Origin: Sphingomonas sp. H160509 | GTDB taxonomy: Bacteria > Pseudomonadota > Alphaproteobacteria > Sphingomonadales > Sphingomonadaceae | NCBI RefSeq assembly: GCF_024124765.2 | Contig: NZ_JAMXSR020000002.1 | Span: forward strand, 1,759,001-1,823,000 | Direction of reading: 5' to 3' | Length of the DNA: 64,000 nt | Translations under genes and position numbers: made by a program | Notes under the pieces: generated by a model | Told to the model about the DNA's origin: nothing | Seen by the model: the letters and a program-made list of their open reading frames with translations, nothing else | Databases searched by the model: none | In this document: in pieces, positions 41,456 through 51,188 of the stretch | Layout: every line of letters starts with the position of its first letter | How positions within the stretch are numbered: position 1 is the stretch's first letter

Positions 41456-42578
41456 ATGATGTTCGCCGCTCAGGAACGAGACCTCGCCGCACTGACCGCA
41501 GCGGACCGGTACCGATCGCTTCGCCCGCGACAGGGCGTGGACTTCGCCTCGAACGACTATCTCGGGCTGGCCGGGTCGGACCGACTGCGCGGCGCCATGG
41601 TCGATGCCCTGCGACGCGGCGTGCCGGTCGGCTCCGGGGGGCGCGCGATTGCTCCGTGGCAATGCACCCGAGCACGAGGCGCTCGAAGCGGACGCCGCCA
41701 CCTTCTTCGGCACCGCGACGGCGTTGTTCTTCGCCAGCGGTTACGTCGCGAACACGATATTGTTCGCGACGCTACCGCAACGCGGCGACCTGATCGTCCA
41801 CGACGCGCTGATCCACGCCAGCGCGCATGAGGGCATGCGTCTCACGCGAGCGACCTTCGCCGCCGCTGCGCATAACGATGCAAACGCATTCGAGGATGCG
41901 ATCGTCGACTGGCGCAGATCGGGTGGCACCGGCCGCGCCTGGATCGCGGTCGAGAGCCTCTACAGCATGGACGGCGACCGCGCGCCGCTGGCGGCCTTGG
42001 CCGAGATTGCCGATCGACACGATGCGATCTTGCTGATCGACGAAGCGCATGCCACGGGCGTGTTCGGCACCGATGGCCGCGGACTGGCCGAGGGACTCGA
42101 CGGGCGCGAGAACGTCATCAGCTTGCGAACCTGCGGCAAGGCACTGGGATGCGAGGGAGCGCTGTTGTGCGGCCCCACGACGATGCGCGAGTTCATCGTC
42201 AATCGCGGGCGCGGGTTCATCTTCTCGACCGCGCCATCGCCGCTGATGGCGCTAGCGGTCGGCGAGGCACTTCGGATCGTTGCGGACGAACCGGCGCGCC
42301 GGGAGAGGCTCTGGGCGTCGGTCGCCACGGCGGAGCGCGTGCTTGCACCATACGGCGTCGTGGCGACGGGTTCTCAGATCCTGCCGCTTGCGTTGGGAGA
42401 CGCCGCGCGAACGATGCGGGTCGCCAGCGCGATCCAGGCGGCGGGGTTCGACGTGCGCGGGATACGGCCGCCGACCGTGCCCGAAGGCGGATCGCGGTTG
42501 CGGATATCGTTGACGCTCAACGCGACGATCGCGGATATCGAAGCTCTGGGAGCTGTCATGGAAGAGGCATTGCGATGA
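41456..42578 (+). CDS. bioF: 8-amino-7-oxononanoate synthase (one frame error)
   Basis: First committed ring-precursor step of biotin: pimeloyl-thioester plus L-alanine to KAPA, PLP-dependent. Restored ~373 residues. FASNDYLGLAGSDRLR, then GSGGARLLRGNAPEHEALE after removing one G from six at 41636-41641. IDEAHATGVFGTDGRG and PLP lysine in SLRTCGKALGCEG. Start 41456 or 41459 (two adjacent ATGs). The stop overlaps bioD by ATGA. Confidence 0.95.
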
Positions 42579-43192
42579 CGATCGTCGTTACCGGGACGGA
42601 CACCGATATCGGCAAAACCGTGTTCGCCGCCGGGCTCACCTCGGCACTCGGCGGACGCTACTGGAAGCCGGTGCAGGCCGGGCTGGCAGATGGCAGCGAC
42701 GCAGCATCGGTCGTGACGCTCGGCGTTCCTCCGGACCATGTTTTGCCCGAAGCCTACCGGTTGACGACGCCGTGCTCGCCGCATCTCGCTGCCGAGATCG
42801 ACGGTGTGACGATCGATCCGGACCGGCTTGCGCTGCCAGAGGTCAATGGCCCTCTGGTGGTCGAGGGCGCGGGCGGCGTGATGGTGCCCGTCACACGAAA
42901 CCTGATCTTCGCAGACCTGTTCGCGCGGTGGAACACGCCGGTCGTGCTCGTCGCGCGCACCGGGCTCGGCACGATCAACCACAGCTTGCTCTCGATCGAG
43001 GCACTGCGCAGCCGCGGCGTACCGATCTTCGGCATCGCGTTCGTCGGCGATCCGGTCGAGGATAGCGAGGCGACGATCGCCGCGCTCGGCAAGGTCAGGA
43101 GGCTAGGTCGCCTGCCCCGCCTCGATCTGCTGAACGCGGCGACCTTGGCCGAGGCGTTCGCTGCGAACTTCGACCTGGAGGCGTTCCGGTGA
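42575..43192 (+). CDS. bioD: Dethiobiotin synthetase
   Basis: ATP-dependent carboxylation of DAPA to dethiobiotin. Intact, 205 residues. P-loop VTGTDTDIGKTVFAAGL, substrate region YWKPVQAGL, VVEGAGGVMVPV. Overlaps both bioF (ATGA) and bioA (4 bases), so the three are a coupled operon. Order F-D-A differs from the E. coli layout. Confidence 0.95.
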   Translation: MTIVVTGTDTDIGKTVFAAGLTSALGGRYWKPVQAGLADGSDAASVVTLGVPPDHVLPEAYRLTTPCSPHLAAEIDGVTIDPDRLALPEVNGPLVVEGAGGVMVPVTRNLIFADLFARWNTPVVLVARTGLGTINHSLLSIEALRSRGVPIFGIAFVGDPVEDSEATIAALGKVRRLGRLPRLDLLNAATLAEAFAANFDLEAFR

Positions 43193-44443
43193 AGGACTCC
43201 CCCGTCTGGCACCCGTTCACGCAGCACGGCCTGCGCGAACCGATACCGCTCGTCACGCATGCCGAGGGCGCCGCGCTCTACACGTCGGACGGACGGCGGA
43301 TCGTCGATGCGATCTCGTCCTGGTGGGTCACGACGCATGGCCACGCCAACCCGAAGATCATGGCCGCCATAGCCGAACAGGCGGGCAAGCTCGACCAGAT
43401 CATCTTCGCCGGCTGGACGCACCAGCCCGCCGAAGACCTCGCGCGCGGCCTGACCGCGATCATGCCGCCGGACCTTACGCGAGTCTTCTTCTCGGACTCA
43501 GGCTCGACCAGCGTCGAGTGTGCACTGAAGATGGCGCTCGGTTACTGGCTCGATCGCGGCGAGGATCGCCACCGCATCCTGGTGCTCGAACACGGCTATC
43601 ACGGCGACACGATCGGCGCGATGTCGGTCGGCGCGCGCGGCGTGTACAACTGCGCCTATGCGCCGTTGCTGTTCGACGTCGGCACGATCCCCTTCCCCGC
43701 CGCCGGGCACGAACAGGCGACGCTCGACGCGCTGGACGCCGCCTGTGCTCAGCATCCCGCCGCGTTCATTGTCGAGCCACTGCTGCTCGGCGCCGGCGGA
43801 ATGCACATCTACGCGCCGCACATCCTCGCCGAGATGCGACGGATCTGCGCAGCGCACGACGTCCTGTTCATCGCCGACGAGGTGATGACGGGCTGGGGTC
43901 GCACCGGCACCTTGCTCGCCTGCGAACAGGCGGGCGTCGTGCCCGATATCCTGTGCCTGTCGAAGGGCTTGACCGGCGGCGCGATCCCGCTCGCGGTGAC
44001 GATGGCGACCGAGGCGATCTACCAGGCGCATTACGGCACCGACCGGGCGCGGATGTTCTTCCACTCGTCGAGCTACACCGCCAACCCGATCGCCTGCGCC
44101 GCCGCCAATGCGAACCTAGCGATCTGGCGTGACGAACCGGTGCGCGAGCGGGTCGCTGACCTGGCCGCGCGCCAAGCCTCGCGTCTGGAGGCCCTCGCCC
44201 GGCACCCCCGCATCGCCAACGCGCGCCAGATCGGCACGATCACCGCGGTCGAACTCCGCGGCGAGGACGGCTATTTGTCGCAGATCGGCCCGCGCTTGCT
44301 CGCGTTCTTCGGCGAGCGCGACCTGCTGCTCCGCCCGCTCGGCAACACCGTCTACGTCATGCCGCCCCTATTGCATCGATGACGCCGATCTAGACCGGAT
44401 CTACGCCGCGATCGCCGAAGCATGCGACACGATCGGGCATTGA
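43189..44443 (+). CDS. bioA: Adenosylmethionine-8-amino-7-oxononanoate aminotransferase (one frame error)
   Basis: Transfers the SAM amino group to KAPA, making DAPA. Restored ~417 residues. VWHPFTQHGLREPIPL, ISSWWVTTHGHANPKI (typical BioA Trp-Trp), HGYHGDTIGAMSVG, IADEVMTGWGRTG, PLP lysine in LSKGLTGGAIP. The final stretch is out of frame: CCCC 44365-44368 with three C gives MPPYCIDDADLDRIY. GTG start overlaps bioD. No bioB or bioC is present here. Confidence 0.95.
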
Positions 44444-44541
44444 CACTGACGTTCTTGCTGCACTGCAGCAACAAATGATGTACTTGCGACGTTGAGATTA
44501 GATCGCGGCCGAGTACGCTGGCGACGAAAGGCTCGATTACC

Positions 44542-45661
44542 GTGAGAAACATCGCTGATACCCTTGCCCGCATGGCGCACGCCGGAGCTCCGACGCCGCG
44601 CGAGACCGCGTCGAGCCGCCTGACGCCGCTGACCGAGTTCGGGACCAACCCAGGTGCGCTGCTCGGCTTCAGCTACATTCCCTCCGACCTGCCGGCGAAC
44701 GCACCACTGGTCGTCGTCCTCCACGGCTGCACGCAGACCGCAGCCGGGTATGACCACGGTTCAGGCTGGTCGAAGCTCGCCGATCGCGCGGGCTTCGCGC
44801 TGGTCTTCCCGAGCAGACGCGTGCGAACAATCCCAACCGCTGCTTCAACTGGTTCGCCTCGGAGGACACTGCGCAGGCCGGCGGCGAGGCGGAATCGATC
44901 GCGCAGATGACCGAGACGATGATCGCCCGCCACGGCCTCGACCGCAGCCGCGTGTACGTCACCGGCCTGTCTGCGGGTGGCGCGATGACGATGGCGATGC
45001 TGGTCACGCGCCCGGACCTGTTCGCGGGTGGCGCAGTGATCGGCGGGCTCGCCTACGGCACCGCGACCGGCGTCTCGCAGGCGCTCGACCGGATGCGCGG
45101 GCATGGCGACACCAGCGATACCGCGCTGGTCGACATGGTCCGCAGCGGCGCTCGTGGCCACGACGGACGCTGGCCGACGCTCGCGATCTGGCACGGCGGC
45201 GCGGACGCGACGGTGAGCGTGGCGAACGCGGACACGATCGCGCGGCAATGGCGCGGCGTTCACGGCGTCGACGCCAAAGCGATGCGCACGGAGCGGGTAG
45301 GCACCGCCGTCCACCGGATCTGGTCGGACGCGGAAGGGCGCGATGTCGTCGAGGACTGGACCGTCCCGGGCATGGGCCACGGCACGCCGATCGATCCATT
45401 GCGTGGTGAGCGCTTGGGGGTTGCGGGACCGTTCATGCTCGATGTCGGACTTTCGAGCACGGCGGTGATCGCGAAGTCCTGGGGCCTGCTAGCGGCGGCG
45501 AGGGGTGGAAACTGCGGCCAAGCCGGCCTCGGTCGAACGCGTCGCCAAGATCGCCATTCCCGTCTCGCCGAAACCTGCGGCAAAGCCCCGCACCGAAGCC
45601 CCCCGCCGGTATCCAGGCGACGATCGAGAACGCCCTCCGCGCTGCCGGGTTGATGCAGTAG
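44542..45661 (+). CDS. PHB depolymerase family esterase (three frame errors)
   Basis: Alpha/beta esterase of the PhaZ/LpqC type, restored ~372 residues. VVVLHGCTQTAAGYDHGSGW, then FPEQTRANNPNRCFNWF, nucleophile Ser in VTGLSAGGAMTMAML, acid in IWHGGADATVSV, His in VPGMGHGTPID. Breaks: CCC 44808-44810 needs one more C; GGGG 45502-45505 and six C 45599-45604 each need one fewer. The restored tail ARVETAAKPASVERVAKI... ends ALRAAGLMQ. No signal peptide is evident, so it may act in the cytoplasm, possibly on PHB or acetylated xylan-type esters. Confidence 0.88.
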
Positions 45662-45710
45662 AATAGAGACCAGCGTGGGGTCGGACGTCAGCGTGCGCCA
45701 AACTGCACCC

Positions 45711-45791
45711 GTCATCCTGACGAAAGTCAGGACCCAGAGCCAAACCGGACGACGTTCGTTACCCTGGATCCTGACTTTCGTCAGGATGACG
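45711..45791. repeat. Paired repeat, GTCATCCTGACGAAAGTCAGGA family
   Basis: GTCATCCTGACGAAAGTCAG...CCAGAGCC faces CTGGATCCTGACTTTCGTCA...GGATGACGG. Same family at 49941, 52346 and 52760. Confidence 0.88.
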
Positions 45792-45854
45792 GAGTGGTTG
45801 GGAAGCGTTGGGCAATTCGACTCGTGCCGTTCGCACCGAATTTGTGCCTATCGA

Positions 45855-45975
45855 TCCTCTTCCGCCAGGGGGAGGTGGCAGGCACTCGCCTGACGGAGGG
45901 GGCGGCATGGATGACATCCGTTGCGTTTCCTCCCCCCTCCGTCGTCTCGAACGCCCCCGCTCCCGGGGGAGGATC
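45855..45975. repeat. Paired G/C-tract repeat, CCTCTTCCGCCAGGGGGAGG type
   Basis: CCGCCAGGGGGAGGTGGCAG and CCCCCTCCGTCG...CGCTCCCGGGGGAGG form opposing imperfect palindromes, related to the perfect unit at 25107. Confidence 0.65.
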
Positions 45976-46020
45976 GACGGGAGCAATCGACAAGCCGCCC
46001 AACCCGGCTAAAGCCACCGC

Positions 46021-47394
46021 ATGACGTCCACCCCGCCCCGCCCCTGGCGCACCGAGTTCGCCGCCACGCTCAAACTCGCCTGGCCACTCGTTGCGACCAA
46101 CCTCGCCCAGGCGCTGGTCGGCGCAACCGACGTGGCGATGCTCGGGCGGCTCGGGTCGGACACGCTGGCGGCGGCGACGCTAGGCCTCAACCTCTACCTC
46201 GTCTTCCTGATCTTCGGGATGGGCCTCACTACCGCCGCCGTCCCGATGATCGCACGCGAGCGCGGCGCACGGCCCCACGCGGTACGGGATATCCGCCGAA
46301 CGGTGCGCCAGACGATCTGGGTCGCCGCCACGCTCTGCATCCCCTCGTGGATCGTGCTGTGGAACGCCGAGCCGATCCTAGTCCACCTGCTCGACCAGGA
46401 TCCGCTGCTCGCGCACGAAGCCGCAAGGTTCGTCCGCGCGGTGATGTGGGGAATGCTGCCCAGCCTCTGCTTCCTCGTCCTACGCGCATTCGTCGCCGCA
46501 CTCGAGAAGCCAGCCTGGTCGCTGGTGGTGATGGTCGGGCTGCTGGTCGTCAACGCCGGGCTCAACTGGCTGTTGATCTTCGGCCACGCCGGTCTCCCCG
46601 CGCTCGGCTTGCTCGGCTCGGGGATGGCGAGCAGCATCGCCAACGGCCTCAGCTTCGTCGCGATGGCCACCGTCATCGTCTACGCGAGGCCGTTCCGCCG
46701 CTACCGCCTGCTCGGCCGGTTCTGGCGCGCCGACTGGCCGCGATACCGTGCCGTGTGGAAACTCGGCCTGCCGATCGCGATCACGCTCGGGTTCGAGTCC
46801 ACCGTGTTCATCGCCGCGGTGTTCCTGATGGGGCTGCTCGGCACCGTGCCGCTCGCCGCGCATGCGATCGCGATCCAGATCGCCAGCGTCACCTTCATGG
46901 TCCCGCTCGGCATCGCGCAGGCGGCGACGATCCGCGTCGGCCTGGCGTCAGGGCGTGGCGACCGCGCCGGCATAGGGCGTGCAGGTTGGGCGGCGTTCGC
47001 GATCGGGGAGACCTTCATGGTGCTGACCGCCGCGCTGCTGATCCTCGCCCCACAAATGCTGATCGGCATCATCCTCGACGTCGACGCGCCCGCCAACGCA
47101 CCAGTGGTGGCGCTGGCGATCTCGCTGCTCGCGGTTGCTGCGATATTCCAGGTGGTCGACGGCGCGCAGGTAATCGGCGCGGGCATGTTGCGCGGATTGG
47201 GGGATACCACGGTGCCGATGATCTTCGCTGCGATCGGCTATTGGGGGATCGGCATCGGGGTCGGCGCGTGGCTCGCCTTTGCCCGCGGCTGGGGCGGCGT
47301 CGGTATCTGGACCGGGCTGGCGACCGGATTGGCGGTGGTGTCGGTGCTGATGATGGCCCGGTGGCAGGCGCGCGAGCGGCTCGGCCTTGGTTGA
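46021..47394 (+). CDS. MATE family efflux transporter
   Basis: Intact, 457 residues, twelve predicted membrane helices in two halves. NorM-like N-terminus (LAWPLVATNLAQALVGATDV) and second-half repeat (LGLPIAITLGFESTVF). VPLGIAQAATIRVGLASGRG and DGAQVIGAGMLRGLGDTTVP are strongly conserved MATE blocks. Acts in the inner membrane as a Na+ or H+ coupled drug/cation exporter; substrate unknown. Confidence 0.95.
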   Translation: MTSTPPRPWRTEFAATLKLAWPLVATNLAQALVGATDVAMLGRLGSDTLAAATLGLNLYLVFLIFGMGLTTAAVPMIARERGARPHAVRDIRRTVRQTIWVAATLCIPSWIVLWNAEPILVHLLDQDPLLAHEAARFVRAVMWGMLPSLCFLVLRAFVAALEKPAWSLVVMVGLLVVNAGLNWLLIFGHAGLPALGLLGSGMASSIANGLSFVAMATVIVYARPFRRYRLLGRFWRADWPRYRAVWKLGLPIAITLGFESTVFIAAVFLMGLLGTVPLAAHAIAIQIASVTFMVPLGIAQAATIRVGLASGRGDRAGIGRAGWAAFAIGETFMVLTAALLILAPQMLIGIILDVDAPANAPVVALAISLLAVAAIFQVVDGAQVIGAGMLRGLGDTTVPMIFAAIGYWGIGIGVGAWLAFARGWGGVGIWTGLATGLAVVSVLMMARWQARERLGLG

Positions 47395-47431
47395 CGCTCC
47401 GCTGGGCGTGTTTTCGCGACAGGCCGGTACC

Positions 47432-47454
47432 GTTAACGCGTAGAGCGCGTTAAC
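47432..47454. terminator. Perfect 9-bp hairpin after the MATE gene
   Basis: GTTAACGCG, loop TAGAG, CGCGTTAAC, then TTATATT. It could end the MATE transcript, but the T run is weak. Alternatively it is an operator before the 73-residue gene 26 bases downstream. Confidence 0.55.
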
Positions 47455-47479
47455 TTATATTGCATCACGGGAGCCTAAC

Positions 47480-47701
47480 ATGTCCGACCCAGACCGTATC
47501 GTCGCGATCGGACTTCTCACGCAACGCGACGTGTTTGCGTTGGGCCACGATCTGTCGCGCGTCTATCCGATCGACGATGCCCCCTGCTTCGGCGCATTGC
47601 TCGGCGCGATCGACGATGCCGACCGCGCATTTCATCGCGAGCACGATGCCCGCCAATCGCTTGCCGATCAGCAGATCAAGGTTGCAACACAAGCACGCTA
47701 G
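47480..47701 (+). CDS. Hypothetical 73-residue protein
   Basis: MSDPDRIVAIGLLTQRDVFA and then LGHDLSRVYPIDDAPCFGAL. GGGAG lies seven bases before ATG. Acidic, no membrane segment or signal; helical C-terminus (DDADRAFHREHDARQS). I do not recognise a family. The clear ribosome site and lack of repeats support expression. Confidence 0.65.
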   Translation: MSDPDRIVAIGLLTQRDVFALGHDLSRVYPIDDAPCFGALLGAIDDADRAFHREHDARQSLADQQIKVATQAR

Positions 47702-47738
47702 CAGCGTTCGACACCCGCTGCCCTAGCGGAGATCGATC

Positions 47739-48137
47739 ATGACGCATTTGCCTACGGAATTGCTGCTGCTCGGCTGGTCGACGGTCCTGCTGTTCGCCTA
47801 CGTCATGATCCAGGGGCAGACCGCGACGCGCGACCGTGGGCTCGACTGGAACGCGAGCCCCCGCGACGGCGAGCAGAAGCCGCTTGGCGAAATGGCCGGC
47901 CGCGCCGAACGTGCGCTCAAGAATTTCCAGGAAACCTACCCGGTCTTCGTCGCGCTCGCGCTCGGGCTGGCGGTCACCGATCGCACCGGCGGACTGGGTG
48001 CGATCGGCGCCTGGCTCTGGTTCGGTGCGCGGATCGCGTACATCCCGCTCTACCTGTTCGGGATCAAATATGTCCGCAGCCTGTGTTGGACGGTGTCGAT
48101 CCTCGGCCTGCTGCTGATGCTGATCCGCTTCCTCTGA
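47739..48137 (+). CDS. MAPEG family membrane protein
   Basis: 132 residues, intact, four hydrophobic segments. LLLGWSTVLLFAYVMIQGQT, then basic/Asn loop (RDRGLDWNASPRDGEQ), GRAERALKNFQETYPVFVAL (the MAPEG glutathione-site-like motif), and RIAYIPLYLFGIKYVRSLCW. Bacterial members are of unclear function; eukaryotic relatives act in eicosanoid and glutathione metabolism. Confidence 0.9.
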   Translation: MTHLPTELLLLGWSTVLLFAYVMIQGQTATRDRGLDWNASPRDGEQKPLGEMAGRAERALKNFQETYPVFVALALGLAVTDRTGGLGAIGAWLWFGARIAYIPLYLFGIKYVRSLCWTVSILGLLLMLIRFL

Positions 48138-48140
48138 GGC

Positions 48141-49012
48141 TCAGAGCGTTCGGATGATCGCCGAAAAGTCGAGCCCACCCTGACCAGCCTCGGCAAACGC
48201 CTCGTAACGCTCGGCGGCCTTCGCGCCCATCGGCGTATCCGCGCCGGTGTCCTTTGCCGCCGCCATCGCAAGCCGCAGGTCCTTAAGCATCAGCGCCGCC
48301 GCGAAACCACCCTGATAGTCGTGATCGGCAGGCGTATCGGGACCGATGCCGGGCAGCGGTGCATAGGTCGTCATCGACCAGCTCTGCCCCGACGACACGC
48401 TCGCGATGTCGTAAAACGCCTGCGCATCGAGCCCGAGCTTCTCCGCCAGCACGAACGCCTCGCAGGTGGCGATCATCGTCGCGCCGAGGATCATGTTGTT
48501 GCAGATCTTCGCCGCCTGCCCCGCGCCGTTCGCGCCGGCGTGGATCACCGCCTTGCCCATGTCGGCGAGGATGACGCGCGCGCGGTCGAAGGCCTCCGCC
48601 GGAGCCACCGACCATGAAGGTCAGCGTGCCCGCATTCGCCGCGCCGATCCCGCCAGAGACGGGCGCGTCGACCGCGACGAGGCCCTTGGCCTGCGCGGCG
48701 GCGGCGACCTGCTTGGCGGTGGCGACGTCGATCGTCGAACAGTCGATCAGGATCGCGGACGGCGACGCTACGGCGAACAGCGCATCATAGACCTCGGCGA
48801 CATGCTTGCCGGCGGGGGAGCATCGTCACGATCGCCTCGGCACCGTCCGCGGCCTCGGCAGCAGACGCGACGGGCAGGCACCCCGCGGCCTTCGCCTTCT
48901 CCAGAGCGTCCGCACTCAGATCGAACGCGCGGACGTCATGCCCCTTCTTGGCGAGGTTCGCCGCCATCCCGCCGCCCATGTTGCCGAGCCCGATGAAACC
49001 GATCCGTGCCAT
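48141..49012 (-). CDS. mmsB: 3-hydroxyisobutyrate dehydrogenase (two frame errors)
   Basis: NAD-dependent oxidation of 3-hydroxyisobutyrate to methylmalonate semialdehyde in valine breakdown. Restored ~289 residues. Rossmann MARIGFIGLGNMGGGMAANL, substrate motif DAPVSGGIGAANAGTLTFMV, catalytic Lys in GANGAGQAAKICNNMILG. Breaks: five G 48814-48818 (four needed) and CC 48599-48600 (one needed). First gene of a minus-strand valine catabolic group. Confidence 0.95.
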
Positions 49013-49032
49013 GTTCTCTCTCCTCAATTCTA

Positions 49033-49138
49033 CTCCCCTCCCGTTCACGGGAGGGGTTGGGGGAGGGCAGTGCCGCAAATATGTCGCGCGTGGTCGCGGC
49101 AGGCCCCTCTCCCTGACCCCTCCCGCAAGCGGGGGGGA
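49033..49138. repeat. Paired CTCCC/GGGAG repeat between mmsB and enoyl-CoA hydratase
   Basis: CTCCCCTCCCGTTCACGGGA...GGGGTTGGGGGAGGG faces CCCTCTCCCTGACCCCTCCC...GCAAGCGGGGGGGA. Relatives at 55866 and 58441. Confidence 0.75.
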
Positions 49139-49145
49139 ATTCAGA

Positions 49146-49923
49146 TTATTTCCCCGTCCAGGTCCCGGCGCGCTTCTCGACAAATGCGGCCATGCCTTCG
49201 CTCTGGTCCGCGGTGCCGAACAGCCCGTGGAACAACCGCCGCTCGAACTGGACGCCCATCGCGAGGCCAGTCTCGAACGCCGCGTTGACCATTTCCTTGT
49301 TCGCCAGCACCGCCAGCGGCGCCATCGTGGCGATCGTCGCCGCGGTCTTCACCGCCTCCTCGACCAGCTCGTCCGCCGGCACGATCCGCGAGACGAGGCC
49401 CGCGCGCTCGGCTTCGGCGGCGTCCATCATACGACCGGTCAGGCACATCTCCATAGCCTTGGCTTTGCCGACCGCGCGCGTGAGCCGCTGCGATCCGCCC
49501 ATGCCGGGCGACACCGCGAGCTTGATCTCGGGCTGGCCGAACTTGGCGGTATCCGCGGCGAGGATGAAGTCGCACATCATTGCCAGCTCACACCCGCCGC
49601 CGAGCGCATAGCCCGAGACCGCCGCGATCACCGGTTTGCGCGTCCGCGTGAAATGCTCCCAGCCCGCGAAGAAGTTGCTCGCGTACATCTCCGCGAAGCC
49701 CTGCGCCTGCATCTCCTTGATGTCCGCCCCCCGCCGCGAACGCCTTGGCCGAGCCGGTCAGCACCGCGCACCCTTGCGACGGGTCCGCATCGAACGCGGC
49801 AAACGCGGCGATCAGGTCGGCGAGCACCTGCGAATTGAGCGCATTCAGCGCCTGCGGCCGATTCAGCGTGACGAGCGTAACGCCACCGCGCTGCTCGACC
49901 AGGATCGTTTCGTATTCGGCCAT
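49146..49923 (-). CDS. Enoyl-CoA hydratase (one frame error)
   Basis: Crotonase-fold hydratase, restored ~258 residues, probably acting on methacrylyl-CoA in this cluster. [20 protein letters not shown], then oxyanion region [15 protein letters not shown] after one C is dropped from six at 49727-49732. Catalytic Glu pair lies in [13 protein letters not shown] and [15 protein letters not shown]. Start ATG 49923; adjacent ATGs at 49926 and 49935 are possible. Confidence 0.93.
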
Positions 49924-49940
49924 CATGTTCTCCAATTACT

Positions 49941-50024
49941 ACGTCATCCTGGACTCGATCCAGGATCCAGAGCCACACATGTGGTCATCTGTAACCCTGG
50001 ATCCTGACTTTCGTCAGGATGACG
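49941..50024. repeat. Paired repeat, CGTCATCCTGGACTCGATCCAGGA family
   Basis: ACGTCATCCTGGACTCGATC...CAGGATCCAGAGCC faces CCCTGGATCCTGACTTTCGT...CAGGATGACG. The left arm is a GGACTCGATCC variant of the GACGAAAGTC arm. Confidence 0.86.
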
Positions 50025-50026
50025 AG

Positions 50027-51071
50027 TCAGCCCGGCGTCCACGCTTCCGCTTCAGGCAACGGCGCGAAGATCTGGTCGATCACATGATCGGTCACATCCT
50101 CGGGCGTCGCCGGATCCCAGCGCGGCGCATTGTCCTTGTCGACGATCACCGCCCGCACGCCCTCGATGAAGTCATGCCGCTGCACGACATGCGCACCAAC
50201 CGCGTATTCCTGCCGCATCTCGTCCGCAAAACTCGCCATCCCCGCGCCCTCGTGGAGCAGGCGGAGCGAAACCTTCATCGTCTGCGGCGACTTGGTCTTC
50301 AGCGTCGCGAGCGTCTGCGTAGCCCACTCCCCACCATCGGCGTCGAGCGCGGCGTAGATCTCTTCCAGGACATCCGACGCGAACAGCCGGTCGATGTCGT
50401 CTTTCCACGCAAGGATCTTCGCGTCGGGTGCTGACGTCGCCAACGCCTCCAGAACGCCCGCGATATCCTGCGGCGCCTCCGCAATCCGCGCCTTGGCAGT
50501 GTCGAGCGTATCGCTCACGAGAAAATGCGTAGCCAACCCGAGCGCGAGACACTCCGCGCCATCGAGCCGGTGCCCGGTCAGCGCGAGATACTGCCCGATC
50601 CGCCCCGGCAACCGCGACAGATACCAGCCGCCACCAACGTCCGGAAACAGCCCGATCCCGGTCTCGGGCATAGCGAACTTCGTGTTCCCGGTCGCAACGC
50701 GAAACCGGCACGGTAACGCAAGCCCGACGCCGCCGCCCATCGTGATCCCGTCCATGAAGGCGACGATCGGCTTGGCATAGGTGAACAACCGATGGTTCAT
50801 CCGATACTCGGCATGAAAGAACGCCCGAGCCTCGACGCCGTCGGTCGCACCGGACGCGGCGAGCATCCGGATATCGCCGCCAGCGCAGAACCCACGTCCC
50901 TCGGCATGATCGACCACGATCGCCTCAACGGCCGCATCGCCTCGCCAAGCTTCCAGAGCTTCGAGCACGCCCTCGCACATATCGAGATTTAGCGCGTGAA
51001 GGGCTTTCGGACGGTTCAACCGAATCCGGCCGACAGGCCCCTTCACTCTCGACGATCAGATCATCGGTCAC
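50027..51071 (-). CDS. 3-hydroxyisobutyryl-CoA hydrolase (one frame error)
   Basis: Releases 3-hydroxyisobutyrate from its CoA ester, avoiding toxic methacrylyl-CoA. Restored ~347 residues. GTG start 51071 with GGAGG seven bases upstream. The frame breaks at CCCC 51038-51041; three gives ESEGPVGRIRLNRPKALHAL. EGRGFCAGGDIRMLA, AFMDGITMGGGVGLAL and PETGIGLFPDVGGGWYLSRL are diagnostic of this crotonase branch. Confidence 0.95.
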
Positions 51072-51099
51072 GCGGTCACCTCCAAAGCACCATCTCCCC

Positions 51100-51155
51100 C
51101 GCCTCCGCGTCTCCGCGTGAAAAAAATTTTTGATTCACGCGGAGACGCGGAGGCG
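51100..51155. repeat. Perfect 22-bp inverted repeat
   Basis: Left arm starts CGCCTCCGCGTCTCCGCGTG, spacer AAAAATTTTTGA, right arm ends ACGCGGAGACGCGGAGGCG. The arms are exact complements. It lies between the acyl-CoA dehydrogenase and the hydrolase on the same strand and may act as a terminator. Its sequence is unlike the other repeat families here. Confidence 0.88.
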
Positions 51156-51188
51156 CGGAGCAGAAGGAATGAGCAAAGCTGCGCGGAC

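Larger units (their letters stand above)
45662..46020. other. Intergenic region with two repeat pairs
   Basis: About 360 bases with no gene. It contains the paired elements at 45711-45791 and 45855-45975, then the MATE start. Small open frames here translate the repeats and are not genes. Confidence 0.6.

Noticed and set aside
45675..46020. Short plus-strand frames before the MATE gene
   Set aside because: They translate the intergenic repeats and have no start signal.
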